The position numbers were made by a program, and so were the translations under genes. Under the pieces are notes generated by a model. It did not search any database and had not been told where the DNA came from. It saw nothing but the letters and a program-made list of their open reading frames with translations. DNA of 64,000 nt, taken from the NCBI GenBank assembly GCA_013176395.1, contig JABMLP010000011.1:372001-436000 (forward strand), written 5' to 3'. Of the stretch, positions 52,401-64,000 are shown piece after piece; positions within the stretch are counted from its first letter, which is position 1, and the number at the start of each line of letters is the position of its first letter. The DNA is from Venturia oleaginea. Its lineage: Eukaryota; Ascomycota; Dothideomycetes; Venturiales; Venturiaceae.

Positions 52401-52705
52401 AACAACGCGCGAGATGGAAGCTTCGTGCTCTCCTCCTCAAGGTTGAAGATGTGGGACGGCCATCACTTTGCAGAATTGCCGTCTTGATAAACACAGGGTG
52501 CGGATGAAGGTGAGAGAACACGACTTATGGGGAGATTGTTGAAGGGCTGGAAGGCAAGTGGGTGGTGGTGGTGACGGTTCTGGTCTACCATGCTTGACCA
52601 ATCCCGCATGACTCGCGTGCACACAAACGACTCCAAATTCCACCGACCGAAATCATTTCACAAGCGTAGTACTCAACATCAACTCGCCAACTAACAACAG
52701 CAAAC

Positions 52706-53872
52706 ATGCCTTTCCGTAAGTCAATCAAGTCACCGCACGATAGTGCGATCGTGGATAGATTGCACTGTGTAGATTTGGGATACATTGACTAACCATTGGT
52801 TTTCTACTTTCAGAAAAGGAACTCAAGGTCAGTCAGCTCCCTCATTCATTTCGCTGTAGACATCCTCTAACATGTAGCAGAGCAATGCGTATTTCAGTCG
52901 CTACCAAGTCAAGTACAAGCGAAGACGCGCAGGTAAAGTCAGTTTTGAGCTATCCCCAGTCTATCCTCCTGTTCTCCTAACACGCGATAGACCGACTACT
53001 TCGCTCGCAAGCGCATGATCACCCAGGCCCGCAACAAGTACAACGCGCCAAAGTACAGACTCGTAGTTCGGTGAGGATCTCGCGCGACCAAGCCTCGATT
53101 CGCTCAACTGACTCGCAATAGCTTCACCAACAAGGACATCATCTGCCAGATCGTTTCCTCGGAAATTGTTGGTGACAAGGTCTTCTCCGCTGCCTACTCC
53201 CACGAGCTCCCACGATATGGTATTACTCACGGACTCACCAACTGGTCTGCCGCATACGCAACTGGTCTCCTCCTTGCCCGCCGCACGCTCAAGAAGCTCG
53301 AGATGGACGAGGACTTTGCCGGTGTTGAGGAAGCTGATGGCGAGTTCACGCTCACCGAGGCCACTGAGGGAGAGGAGGGTCGCCGCCCATTCAAGGCTTT
53401 CTTAGATGTCGGTCTTGCCCGCACGTCCACTGGTGCCCGTGTCTTCGGTGCTATGAAGGGTGCATCCGACGGTGGACTCCTCATTCCTCACTCCGAGAAC
53501 CGCTTCCCAGGTTATGACGTCGAAACCAAGGAGCTCGATGCCGAGACTCTCCGCAAGTACATCTTCGGTGGCCACGTTGCCGAGTACATGGAGACGCTCG
53601 CCGACGACGATGAGGAGCGCTACAAGGCGTTGTTCGCTGGTTACATTCAGGACGACATCGAGGCCGACGGTCTTGAGGAGTTGTACCAGGAAGCACACAA
53701 GCAGATCCGCGAGGACCCATGGAAGAAGGCAGAGGACGATGGCGACAAGAAGGACAAGGCATACTGGAAGGCAGAGTCGCTCAAGTACAAGAAAAACAAG
53801 CTGTCCAAGGCCGAGAAGGAACAGCGTGTCAAGGACAAGATAGTCGAGCTCAGAGAAGCCGCTACCGAGTAA
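52706..53872 (+). CDS. RPL5: 60S ribosomal protein L5 (uL18)
   Basis: Five exons, 52706-52715, 52814-52827, 52881-52937, 52991-53070 and 53122-53872, join in phase to 303 residues. The first exons are tiny (10 and 14 bases), typical of fungal ribosomal protein genes. The start reads [30 protein letters not shown], followed by ARNKYNAPKYRLVVRFTNKD, HGLTNWSAAYATGLLLARR, FKAFLDVGLARTSTGARVFG, MKGASDGGLLIPHSENRFPG and a Lys/Glu-rich C-terminus. L5 binds 5S rRNA and, with L11, enters the 60S central protuberance. Length and all conserved blocks are normal; usage is strongly biased to C-ending codons, as expected for high expression. Confidence 0.98.
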
Positions 53873-54687
53873 GCAGTCTGCTTGTGCAAGGTTGGGATTC
53901 ACGCTCTATACGACGTTCTACTGCTGATGGCTATGTGGGTTTGGCGGCGTCAGGCGTAGAGCCTATGGCCGCTGTTGAATAGCCATCAAAAATGCAATAT
54001 GACCGATCTGAATACCATGCTGAATGTTGGCGACTGATGGTGTGAAATGATGTACCCTATTTCATGTCTTACCCGAGTACCTGGTCACGATAAGTGAGAC
54101 CCTCGCTCGCGGGGGTTCCACAAAAATGTGAGCGGCCTCGAAAATACTCCGTAGCCAGACCTGCACAATTTATGGCTCGGCCACGCGCTCATTGCCAGAT
54201 GTATTTTGATATTGGCAACGCAATATGTACACCAAGTCGATTCAATCAAGTAATCTTACAATTTTTCTCATTGTACGGAGTAGAGGAGTATTATTAATGA
54301 GGAGAGCCAAAAGGAAAGTGTGCCGCGACGGCACCTTGCAATCGGCGTCATTGCTCGGCCCTTATGGAACCAATCCAGGATATGTTACTCCTAAACGCAA
54401 TATAAGACTTGGATAGCCTCCTCAACTTGTGGCTGCCAGAAAGTGCAGTCATCTCCTCTCTCCTGCGCGACACAGCAGTACTCCGATACAGTACATCTCC
54501 CGTTTCATACGCCACTACACCGCTCACTTGGTCGGCTGACCCCGCGTACGGCGACGTTGTAATAAGACACTGTAATAAGACACCAGGACGGCCATTTCTA
54601 GATTCCACGAGCCACTCTCCCTTCTGTTCAATATATCTCTATGGGTTCTGCAGCATCCTTCCAACAATAGCCTCTCTCCAATCTTCA
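53873..54687. other. Intergenic between RPL5 and the LRR gene
   Basis: RPL5 3' UTR followed by the promoter of the gene at 54688. No supported gene or RNA. Confidence 0.4.
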
Positions 54688-57600
54688 ATGGAAGATATTC
54701 ACGGCGTCCAAGTCGACTGGCTCTATCATTCAAACAGAGGTACGCGGCAAACAGTATCCGTCTCCATGGAGCAATGCCATTAAAACGTAACATCGACAAA
54801 TATACTGACCAGTATTTGTAGACAGGCAGCATCGTCTGAACGCGGCCACAGCCCCTCATCCACCGAAAGAAGTCCCTCCGCCGCCGTCGCATACTGCCCA
54901 TAATGGGCACATCCAACAGAACGCGATAGTCGCGCCAGCGGCCCCTCAAGTTACCCCTCCCAGACCACTACCTCTACACTCCAATACCGCTCCTGTAACA
55001 ATAACATATCCATCGCCATCGCCACCGCCATCGCTCATTCTTTCGAAAACACCTCCCAAAAGACCAGGATTACTCAGCCGCTCCAGCGGCGAAAGACTAG
55101 CTCCCCAGGATTTACCCGACCCCGGAAGCAAAGCACATGCAAGACGCGGCTCTTGGATCTCCAACATCAGTTCCAAGTTCTCGTCGCAAAGTCCGCATCA
55201 AGCAGGGCCGGCCCAGACCAATGGCGCCCCACCTCCACACAGTGGAAAACCAAATTCAATTGGACCTGCCAAGGCCCAGGTAGGGCTATCCACGGAAGAG
55301 ATTGAACCATATGTACCGCAGCAACCAAAACCCGGCAATCCAGGCTTCTTCTCAAATGCTCTGCGCCGGCTTTCGTCGAACACGAACGCCGGGCCTGGGA
55401 AGACGGCACTGAATGGAAGTGTTTGTCCGAGACGGGTTCTAAATGTTGACAAAAATAGGCTGCGATGTCTTCTGCCGGAATTGGACCAGGCAAAGTTGAG
55501 ACGGGTGGCTTTTTGTGTGGACGTGGAAATTGCCGGCGGTCCGCGATACAATGATGACCCCGATGCGGGCGAAAAGAAGAGGAAAACAAAAGAGAAGAAG
55601 CTCAAAGAAAAAGGAGAAGGAGAAGGAGAGGCTGTAAAACAACCACAAGAGCTAGCACAGCAGAAAGAGAAGAGCAGAATTATTATGATCAACGACGAGA
55701 ATGTGGAGACATTAGAAAAATCGACTCCTGAAGGATCAGTGAACGAAGAAGAAAAGAAAGAGTCCTCGCGCAAGAAAGAGAAGAAGAAGCGTTCCGAAGA
55801 GGAACGGAAAGAGCGCAAGGAACAGAAAAGGCGCAAGGCGGAAGGAAATGGCCAGATTCCTGTTCAAATCACCCGCGACGCTGAATCCAGTGGCCAATCA
55901 ACCCCTGCCAGAAGAGTTCCAGCACCATCTCGACCGATGGACAGGCCTACCATTGATCCTCTTCGGATTTACCGTCGATGTTGCCAGCTTCGGGAGACTC
56001 CAGTTCTCAAGCGCATCAGTGATCAACTTCAAAACAAGGTGTCTTGTCCTGTGTCCACTCCTGGCGTTGTTTCAATACTCGACTTAACTGGTTCCCGTCT
56101 TCAGCTTGCGGATGTGATGACCTTGAGTGATTGGCTTGCGATTGTCCCCGTGAAGAAGTTGATTCTCGAAGATTCTGACCTTACGGATGAAGGGATTCGA
56201 GTCATTCTTGCTGGACTCCTTGCGTCGAGAAGTCTGGATCGCCCGGTACAACGTTCTGTAGCCCCGAACGGCGACTTGGGCGCATCGCAGGATGAAAGAT
56301 CCGGCGTGATTGAGAAGTTGAGTCTCAAGAACAATCCCAAGATGGCGAAGGAAGGCTGGAAATACATCAGCTTGTTCATCTACATGTGCAAATCTTTGAA
56401 GGCATTGGACGTATCGATGAACCAGTTCCCCGTGTCACGAACGGTTATCGAAGGAGAAGTCTGCAGACCCGAGCAATGCGACACAGCAGAAATTTTTGCC
56501 AAGGCCATCTCCGAGAGACTGGGTGGCAATCGCTTCGAGGAGCTTATTATGGCCGAGTGCTCGCTCACATCATCGACTATAAGAAAGATCGTTGATGGTG
56601 TGACTGTCAGCGGGCTCAAAAGGTTGGGTCTGGCAGGCAACGACATTGACGCCCAAGGCATTGAACATGTCATTCGTTACATCAGATCTGGTGTTTGTCA
56701 TGGGTTAGACCTGGGAGGTAACGATATGCGGGAACACATTGAGCATATTGGAGAGGCGTTCCACAGCGACTGCCCGATCTGGGCTTTGTCTTTGGCTGAT
56801 TGCAACCTAACCCCCGCCTCTCTCAAGCCTCTTTTCCCAGCTTTGCTAAACTTGAAAGATTTGCGGTTCTTGGACCTATCACACAACCATAACTTGTTCG
56901 CAGAAAAGCCGAGCGTTCTGAGAGCGTTACGGGAATACCTTCCTATGTTTCCTCTGCTCAAAAGGATCCACCTCATGGATGTCTCGATGGTGCCTGCACA
57001 GGCTATTGCTTTGGCAGAGATTCTTCCGGAGTGTCCATGGCTAGCTCATATCAACATCTTGGAGAATCCACAGCTTTCCGCTCTGGCCTCTGCCACGGAC
57101 GAAGAGACGCAGGAAGAAGCTTGCGCATTGTATGCTTCACTCACGGCTGCCGTCCGAGTTTCTTCCTCGTTGATCTGCGTGGATATCGACGTCCCGACGT
57201 CGGACAATAGCGAAGTTGTCAAGGCATTGGGCAAACAAGTAGTGGCATACTGTCTTAGGAATATGCGAAAAGCTATTGACCTCGGGGAGCTTGGTGAAGC
57301 TGCTGTGCTCGCTGCGATTGAAGGCCAAGACACTGAGGTGGATGTTCCGGATGTCCTACTACATCTTCTCGGTCGTCAAGATGGCCCTGTCGATGTCAAT
57401 GTCGATGAACCTGCGCCAAGCAATGATTATATTGTCGGTGGTACTGGTGTCGTCAAGGCACTCAGCTACGTTTTGTCAGAAAAGGCTTCAGAACTCAGAC
57501 GAGGCTCATTCCCAACGAGTGGATCTGCCACTCCTGGCTCGAAAGCGAAGACTGACATCGATGCGAAGAGAGCGAAACAGATGAGCAAAGATCTGCTCGA

Positions 57601-58456
57601 CAGTGCTAGGAAAGTCAGGAGTAGACTTCAACCTGCACTGGTCAAGGAAGCGAAGAACAATGATGATATGGCTTATCGTATGTATTTGCCTTTGCTAATA
57701 AACAACAATCACTAACATGGTTTGCTAGGACGTCTTCTCTTCCTCGACAACACGTTGGAAGGCATGATCCAACGCTTCGAAGACGAATACCCAGAATGCC
57801 GTCTCACACCTGCAATACCTATATCACAAGCCATGGGACTTTCCATGGATCGTTCCGACGCAGCAAGTAGTACCTCATCCAATTCTGGACCCCTTGCCCA
57901 TACAGGATCTTTCACATCAGTCGACCCAAAATCAATGAGCACATCCATTGGCTCTATCCACGGCACCGACTCCGCCTCAGACGATGAACACGATGAAGCC
58001 GAACGACCCTTCCTAAGCCGCCACAATTCAGACGTCTCCCTCGCATCCCGCGCCCTGTCAATAGAAGAAGCACAAGTCCACCGCATGGGCCAAAAAGTCA
58101 AACGCGAATTACTCTCCCCCTCTGGCGGTCGTGCCGATAACGGTTGGAACACTTTAACCGGGGAAGATCTGGGTGCGAGGCACACGCTTGATGAGAATGG
58201 GGAAACGGAGCATTTGAAGTTGTTGAGGAGTAGACTTGAGGAGTTGCAGGGGGAGGAATTGAGGAACTCTGTTGTTGAGAGGGGATGGGAGGAGACTGCT
58301 CAGTATGCGATTGGGAAGGCAAGGGGTGAGGGGCAGATTGATACTGAGAAGTTTAGGGCTGAGAAAGATAAGGTGAAGGGTGAGATTGACAGGACGGAGA
58401 ATAGTTTGATGGGTGGGGGTGAGATGAATGCGCGGCGATGGAATGAGGAAATCTGA
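54688..58456 (+). CDS. MHP1-like leucine-rich-repeat protein
   Basis: Three exons (54688-54739, 54822-57677, 57729-58456) give 1,211 residues. The short first exon MEDIHGVQVDWLYHSNR joins a Pro-rich disordered region (about 20-190). The conserved block VCPRRVLNVDKNRLRCLLPE and LDQAKLRRVAFCVDVEIAGG is followed by a highly charged Lys/Glu segment with a nuclear-localisation-like KKEKKKRSEEERKERK, then an RNase-inhibitor-type LRR domain (LILEDSDLTDEGIRVILAG, LKALDVSMNQFPVS, GLKRLGLAGNDIDAQGIEHV, LRFLDLSHNHNLF). The C-terminus is acidic and Ser-rich. I know this architecture from Pezizomycotina proteins annotated as cell-wall biogenesis protein Mhp1, named after yeast MHP1, which binds microtubules. 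The role here is inferred from name only. Confidence 0.85.
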
Positions 58457-59487
58457 GAGCAAGCGAGTCTGGTTGAGGTTGTGGGTGGTCGTTTCGTCTT
58501 TTTCATTGGTGACCTGGTTCCCTATCTTTCCTAGTGGTTTTCCTGTTGCCCTTCAATCTTCTTTCAGTCTCTCGTCTCGTACCCTGTAGCCATTTAACAT
58601 TGTACGTTAGGTACCACGCGCTTACGAGCTTTGACCGTCCGCGAGGGACGGGTCTGTCATTACTACAGTTTTTTTGTTCGTCGCTTGTCATGGTGTATAG
58701 ATGATTGTAATGCTAATATATTCTCACTGCTTTCTGAATCTTTGAGGAGAAGCTGGTGGCTGATGGTGATAATACTGAATGTACACTGTAGAGTGAGTAT
58801 ACACGTGTGACGACCTTCCCATATCCCAAAAACAGCCATGACGATTGAAGGCCTTATATCCTCAGGAGACACATGACCATTGGTATCTAAATAACATTCA
58901 GCTCGAGCGTTGAAGGATATTAAAGTTACACCTATTGAGATGGGTACAAGTAATGATATAACATCTATTATATTTCTACGAATGGAAATGAATCCTCAAA
59001 AGTGCGGAGAAGAATAACTTGAAAAGGCGTAGACTGAGCAAATGGCGATCGGAAAACCCAAACTCCACATCTCCCTGCCCTGCCCCTGATCTCAACTCGA
59101 TCCCGAAATTTTTGATAAAGGATATGAAGGAGATGATGGAGACTCAATCCTCCATCGTACTCTGAAGAGAGCAAAGCACAAGTACGGGAATATATAAGTC
59201 TCCTTGTCATGGTGACAGCGACATTAAAAATCCCACGCCACGGAGTTGTACATGCATCGATACTTCCCGCAAATCAATATTAAGAGACTAAAAAGCCTTC
59301 GATGTATACTTAGTTCCTTCTCTGTTTCAGCCAAAATAGGGAGCGAATTAAAATTAGGGTATCACAACGACTAAAAGCATCAACACCGATCGAGAACCTT
59401 CGCTCATCCGCTCACAACGCCAACAATGCACAACTTTCTAATGTCATCCCAGTGCCACTTCTCCGACACAATATCCAAGGCCGCCAC
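58457..59487. other. Convergent intergenic region
   Basis: Between the 3' ends of the LRR gene and the IRS4-like gene. AT-rich; no gene or repeat recognised. Confidence 0.4.
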
Positions 59488-61308
59488 CTATTTCTTCTTA
59501 ATAGCAACGCTCAAACCCCGAACACTGTCCAAAACACTCTCGCTCACAACCTGCGGCAAATTCCTCCCCTTGAGAACCATATCAACGAAGTACATGCCGA
59601 CAACAAACTGTTCCTTTGTCAACGAAGCCTTGGAATTCCCCATACCTCTTACGGGACCGCCAGACCCAGTGCCACCACCCCCAACCAGAACCCAAATCTG
59701 TGCCAATTTCCGTGGCGAGAGACCAGATCTCGACCAGATTTCTCTGACCACGATTCCAGCAACTTCTTCAGCAGCGGCAGGGTCCTGGATGTATATGCCT
59801 TTGTTGGAGGCCCAGACGCCTTCGTATCGTTTCAGTGCCGTGGCGTCCACTTTGTCTTGCCACCTTTCCCGTGTAGCTTCATGATGTTTGTTCGGATGTC
59901 GAAATTTATGGCTTTTAAGAATCTCACTGTCTCCAGTTTTGTCCTTTCTGAGCGTCTTTGCTATCATGGGCTGATTCTTTGGAGGGCTAAGACTCCGGGG
60001 TCGATGGTGGAAAACACCGCCAAGGTGATGATCGTGCTCTTTCTTCCTTCTTGGTGCAGGAATCGGTGGGGGCGTCTTGGATAGTGGAGTATGCCGTGGT
60101 GGAGAGCCCCTAATGGCGAGATTGGCGCCCACCATCGCATTGGCAAGGGAGTTGCCCGTGATGTGCGGGCTTATAGTTTTGATGTACGTATCTTTGTAGG
60201 GTGCCGGAGTGGACCGTTTGGGATTGGAAGGAAGATCATCGCGGGCGGGGATTCCACCGTGTGACTGTAGGTATTGCGTTGCTGGTATACGTAGCTTCTG
60301 CACTGGTGAACTGCCTACGCTTGAACTGACAATATCCTTGTAGTCAGGATTCTTTGTTCGAAGACGTCTAGGAGGTGGAAGGGCAGGTTTGTCGCTTAAA
60401 GTAGTGTTCTCGCTCGGAATAGACATTGAACGGGTCGGCACTGGCCTGAGTCCATTCCCATCGCCGGTCGTTTTCACGGGGTCGGTGGTTATGGACGACA
60501 CGCGTTTCGGAGAAGGTTTGAGAGTTGGTCGTTCCAGTTCTGGAGATACAGAATGTAAGGATTGGATGCGCTGAGGTTTGGGAGAAATGATGGGAGGCGG
60601 TTTCCCAATGACTAACGAAGGTTTCGTCGGAACATCAGGCTTCATGCCACCTGTGAGATTCTGCTGCTCAAACATGTTCACCAAAGAAGTCGTAGGGGCA
60701 ATTGGGGTGCCATCTGTGCTGCCATCCATGTTGGATGACCTCCTCCTTCTCCAGGGTTGTGTTTCCTCTGCCATCTTGCCCGGCTTCACGATCTTTCGTA
60801 GTGTTCTAGTTGCCGGGTCCCAAACCTCAGTGTACATGTCCTCCTCTTTAACATTGACGTCTGAATTGTCCACGGAGCGAAGAGGAGATGGGAATCTCGA
60901 ACGCGAAGACAGGGCTAGCGAGGAAGCCGTAGCGTTATTGGCAGCCAGAAATGAAAGCCCCGACCCGCTGTCCTTTCGGGACGAAGGCGAGGGTCTGCCA
61001 GGAGTATATGGTTTGGCCACAGCCCTGCGCTCGCTCAGTGTCAGCTCCCAGTCTGTATCGCGTTCGTCTATTGACGTGGCGGTGGTGCCGGAAGTGATGG
61101 AAGAGCGACGTGTAGAAGAAGCACTATTGACCGACTTCGCAGCTGACAGAGCTCCATTAGTAGCGCTGTAGGGCCTGGTGGTAGGAGGCGTCTTGGGGGC
61201 AGTCTTTGCGAAAGCGCGCGACGAGGCTATGAGAGCGGCATTGGGCACATTGTGTGGTGTCGACGAGCGAGACAGGTTGTTGGACGGAGTGGGGGAGGCC
61301 GTCGTCAT
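59488..61308 (-). CDS. IRS4: IRS4/TAX4-type EH-domain protein
   Basis: Single-exon frame of 606 residues starting MTTASPTPSNNLSRSSTPHN. The first ~480 residues are disordered, Ser/Pro/Arg-rich, with PxxP stretches such as KTPPPIPAPRRKKE and KPALPPPRRLR. The C-terminal ~120 residues form the EH domain: RYEGVWASNKG, the helix VAGIVVREIWSRSGLS, LAQIWVLVGGGGTGSGG, LTKEQFVVGMYFVDMVLKGR and LPQVVSESVLDSVRGL. In yeast Irs4/Tax4 bind phosphatidylinositol-4,5-bisphosphate 5-phosphatase Inp51 and thereby control PIP2 levels, cell-wall integrity and autophagy. The EF-loop carries a Gly-rich insertion (VGGGGTGSGGPVRGMGNSKA) where the family has an Asp-containing loop, so calcium binding is unlikely. Confidence 0.9.
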   Translation of the reverse strand: MTTASPTPSNNLSRSSTPHNVPNAALIASSRAFAKTAPKTPPTTRPYSATNGALSAAKSVNSASSTRRSSITSGTTATSIDERDTDWELTLSERRAVAKPYTPGRPSPSSRKDSGSGLSFLAANNATASSLALSSRSRFPSPLRSVDNSDVNVKEEDMYTEVWDPATRTLRKIVKPGKMAEETQPWRRRRSSNMDGSTDGTPIAPTTSLVNMFEQQNLTGGMKPDVPTKPSLVIGKPPPIISPKPQRIQSLHSVSPELERPTLKPSPKRVSSITTDPVKTTGDGNGLRPVPTRSMSIPSENTTLSDKPALPPPRRLRTKNPDYKDIVSSSVGSSPVQKLRIPATQYLQSHGGIPARDDLPSNPKRSTPAPYKDTYIKTISPHITGNSLANAMVGANLAIRGSPPRHTPLSKTPPPIPAPRRKKEHDHHLGGVFHHRPRSLSPPKNQPMIAKTLRKDKTGDSEILKSHKFRHPNKHHEATRERWQDKVDATALKRYEGVWASNKGIYIQDPAAAEEVAGIVVREIWSRSGLSPRKLAQIWVLVGGGGTGSGGPVRGMGNSKASLTKEQFVVGMYFVDMVLKGRNLPQVVSESVLDSVRGLSVAIKKK

Positions 61309-62613
61309 GGAGGATCAGGCAGCTTTATGCAGGGACACCATGGGAATGGGAGATTTGTAGGCTAGAGATGGTGAAGTTGCTATGAATCAAGACAATGAGC
61401 GTGTGCAAGGTTCATGATAAGTCTGTTCGCTGTTTGAGTAGAATGAATGGTCCGAGTCGAATATACGTATACGAGAGGGCTACCAGGAGGATGCCTGCAG
61501 AAGCCGTACTCAGTAGAGGGCGAGGGCTCTTGCTCTTGCATCGAAGCCACAAGGCTGAAGCTCATGTTTTCTTTGAATAACGATAAAAAAATTAATTCGA
61601 ACAACGAAGCAGTGCCTTTCCGGTCAATCCGAGCTACAGCATTCCAACTTCTTGAGGAATTGTGGATATATAAATCTCAGGAACAAAGTGATCTGATTGC
61701 GTTTTGAGGAAAGAAACTTGGTTAATCAACGAGGCTGAGAGCATGATTCAAATCGTATCGATAGTGCTGATGTTGTAGAAAGTGAAATTGCTAGCGGCGA
61801 GTCATCAGCATGGGAACACTACGTAGAATAGAGTTAGTTTCCCCAACCATGGTAAAGGTAAACAGCGTGGACAAGGCGTTGTGGCGTTAAACGTGCTGAG
61901 GACAAACCAAGGAACAAACTCCGTGATTTCTTTCTATCAGAAGACAATCATTTCCGATTTGAAGTTTCCATTAGGTAAAGGCTATCATATAAACCGGTAC
62001 GATGATTGAAACACAAGCTTCTACATTGCCAGCCTCATCCTCAGCCTTGTACGAAAAGCTCCAGCCAGTTCTCGGCGCAACACCAGCCAGCACCAATCCT
62101 ATAGTATTTCTTCCAGACCGCAAGTCTGCAGAAGAAGAATTGCATTAGCCACGATTCGAAAGACGAAACAAGATAATCCGGACAAAGTAACGGCCAGGAA
62201 AGCCTTCATGAGGTATACGCGTATCCTGATCTTGTACACTCGTACGAACTTCATCATGGCTACTATAGAGCGGTACCATCGGCCGTCAGATTGGCAGAAA
62301 ATATATCATGACTCCAATACTAAGCTTGATACATAGCCGTCTTAGGTACAAGTACAACATCAATCTCACTTTCTGTCAGTAAACACCAATCACCACAATG
62401 CATCACCGTGACGGGCAGACACACAACCCCACACGCTTTGGTGCTGACTTGCACGCTTACGAGAGAATCTAGACAAGCCGTCAACAACAAATGTAACAAC
62501 AGCAGTGCTAAAGAATACTTAAGGACGACCAGCTTACCATGGACTCCGAACAACCATCATTGCAATCATCCCTCCCCACCCAGCCATTCAAAACCTCTCC
62601 CCAATCCTTCGAT
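61309..62613. other. Divergent promoter region, no gene
   Basis: Lies between the IRS4-like start and the secreted-protein gene. Frames here are short and without coding character. Confidence 0.4.
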
Positions 62614-63087
62614 ATGAAGCTCACAACCACCATCACGGCTGTAATCCTCGCAGTAGCGCAAGTCCAAACTTCCATTTCCCAAAGCACAGCCAGAGCTAAG
62701 TGCAAAAGTGTCCAAGCCAACAAACACAAATATTGCGGCTGCAACATCGACGGAAAATACAGCGTCGACCTTTCCAAAGATACATGTACCCGCTGGGGCC
62801 AAACAATGCCAAACACAGAGTGGAGTTTGTAGACCCCTCCAAATACCATAAACCTCTCGAGCTAATAATTATCTTTCTTTAGGTGCAAGCCACAAGCCTG
62901 CCGCTGTCAGTTCACAATACTCCCTCTCAATTGTGAGTATGTGATTTTGATGATTTGGTCTAACTGGATATAGTGTCATGATTATGTTTCTGGAGGCGGC
63001 ATTGACGGTTTACCTTGGGAGAATACTTGCAAGAGGGTTTATAGTGGGGATTCGGGTAAGGTCAGAGGGAAATGCTATGACAGTTAG
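62614..63087 (+). CDS. Small cysteine-rich secreted protein (effector-like)
   Basis: ATG 62614 is chosen because it opens a clear signal peptide (MKLTTTITAVILAVAQVQTS). Exon 1 gives KCKS, YCGCN and DTCTRW, ending at a donor at 62820 or 62829. After an intron ending TTTAG (62882), exon 2 supplies CKPQACRCQF and NCEYC, and a last exon from 62974 gives CHDYVSGGG, ENTCKRVYSG and GKCYDS up to TAG 63085-63087. In the best phase the last intron uses GTGATT and is only 33 bases, so that junction is uncertain; a GTGAGT donor 8 bases earlier would need another phase and lose the Cys-rich text. About 110-120 residues with 10-12 Cys. The two halves resemble each other (YC..C.IDG...DTC and YC....GGIDG...NTC). 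Function unknown; extracellular. Confidence 0.65.
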
Positions 63088-63296
63088 ATGAGCCCTTAGG
63101 AGTTCCATTCTCTTTGTCATCACACTCTTTTAGCTCGAGACGGGCTTAGGATAGTAAATCTCGCGGATATTAAACAAACGATATTGGTAGCTTAATATCT
63201 TACGTAACCAACCAGAAAGACGGAGTTTTGAATATGGTCTGGTTCGAGAGACGAAATCTGCCCAGCCTACTCGAAATGAGCTGTGCCCTGTCAGAC

Positions 63297-64000
63297 TTAT
63301 GCTAGGAGCTCTGGCGAAAACTCGACTCCGTTGAGACCAGTATTGAACAGTTCATCCGTCTCCGTAATCTTCTTGGCAGCTTTCTTCAATTCGTCAACAT
63401 CCCAATTGCACTGTACGAATTTCCCACGAACAAACGCAGCTTCAGGGCTCGAGACCCAGACGGTGAAGTGGGCAGGTAACTCAGCTAATGAAACATATCA
63501 GCCATTTATGCCACCTAGAAAGCAGAAGAGAAAGTTAAGGATTCGGTACATACGTGTATCCACCGGTAGTTTCCCAACCATTCCACTCTTCTCATACATG
63601 TTTGTCTCGACAACGCCAGGATGGATTGACACGACATGGACGTCTGGGAATTCAACAGCTAGAATTTCCATGACTTTGAGGAAGGCGTATTTTGAGCTGA
63701 CGTAAGAAGAGGTCGGGACGAGCAATGCTGCAGGAAGATTTACAGCGCTTGATGAGACGCTGATAAGGCTCGCGTTCTTGCTGCGGGTGGGGAGGAAGGC
63801 TTGGGCTGTGATGAAAGATCCTTTCACATTAATCTGAAATTGTTAGGTCTCCGAATAAAAGAGTGAGGGCGAAAGTTAAGACGTACTTCAAAGCACTTGA
63901 ACCACTCGTCTACACTGATGTCCAATGTTGCAGCTGGCGCAGAAAAATATCCAGCGTTCATGACTAGAACATGCCATTCCCCAATCTCCTTGGCGGCTTT
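63297..64000 (-). CDS. Short-chain dehydrogenase/reductase, 5' end beyond the window
   Basis: Three minus-strand exons are visible: 64000-63887 (continuing off the right edge), 63833-63554 and 63484-63297, with GTACGT/TTTCAG and GTATGT/TTAG introns, all joining in phase. The visible ~194 residues contain VLVMNAGYFS (the NAG motif of the Rossmann fold), the catalytic Ser in LISVSSSAV, the YxxxK pair in SSYVSSKYAF, and HPGVVETNM. The C-terminus LPAHFTVWVSSPEAAFVRGK and NWDVDEL is typical of fungal classical SDRs of unknown substrate. The N-terminal TGxxxGIG cofactor motif should lie beyond base 64000. An NAD(P)-dependent oxidoreductase is certain as a family; substrate unknown. Confidence 0.92.

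Noticed and set aside
53402..53902. 166-codon Leu/Val-rich minus-strand frame
   Set aside because: Antisense shadow of RPL5, caused by its strong C-ending codon bias.
54090..54120. GC-rich CTCGCTCGCGGGGGTTCCA resembling a tRNA 3' half
   Set aside because: No matching acceptor stem, anticodon arm or D-arm around it. No tRNA was found in the window.
60578..61171. 197-codon plus-strand frame
   Set aside because: Antisense shadow of the IRS4-like gene.

Overview
The window is nuclear DNA of a filamentous ascomycete (Pezizomycotina). Genes are separated by long spacers, most introns are about 50 bases (GT...AG with CTAAC/CTGAC-type branch sites), and the recognisable genes are fungal: RPL5 (uL18), coatomer epsilon, an IRS4-type EH protein, an MHP1-like LRR protein, a rhomboid protease, an MFS hexose transporter, a RidA-family protein and a short-chain dehydrogenase. 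Several segments carry the CpA-to-TpA signature of repeat-induced point mutation (RIP), a process known only from filamentous fungi. I cannot place the species from sequence alone.

Layout. 1-4.8 kb: a coiled-coil protein running in from the left edge, convergent with a two-exon gene of the fungal family often mislabelled 'geranylgeranyl pyrophosphate synthetase'. 5.7-9.0 kb: decayed coding sequence on the minus strand. 9.4-10.1 kb: a small basic disordered protein. 10.1-14.2 kb: no convincing gene, but two inverted-repeat elements. 14.3-16.4 kb: relics of a small secreted protein, a membrane protein and a frameshifted DUF1989 gene. 17.0-20.8 kb: the hexose transporter with a perfect 34-bp palindrome in its promoter, then coatomer epsilon. 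20.9-28.8 kb: a repeat-rich, RIP-marked graveyard with one copy of a zinc-knuckle/F-box-like family, a hairpin MITE and a truncated retroelement. 28.8-31.4 kb: RidA, a hAT-type MITE and a tandem-repeat protein.

32.9-38.5 kb holds the most interesting object, a tyrosine-recombinase (DIRS-like) retrotransposon. Its Gag is separated from RT-RNase H by one in-frame UAG. A ~1.4-kb array of ~200-bp repeats, made from pieces of its own RNase H gene, sits between pol and the recombinase. Next to it (39-40.7 kb) is a broken Mutator-like transposase.

43.3-52.7 kb: a palindromic element abutting a broken gene, the rhomboid protease, a RIP island, the second zinc-knuckle/F-box-like paralogue and a decayed minus-strand gene. 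52.7-64 kb returns to ordinary gene-rich DNA: RPL5, MHP1-like, IRS4-like, a cysteine-rich secreted protein and an SDR leaving the right edge.

Core housekeeping genes are intact, while multi-copy and accessory genes are broken repeatedly. Many of the in-frame stops (TAA, TAG, TGA) sit where CAA, CAG or CGA would restore the frame, the pattern expected from C-to-T mutation. The window therefore looks like housekeeping islands inside a mutating, transposon-populated accessory compartment.
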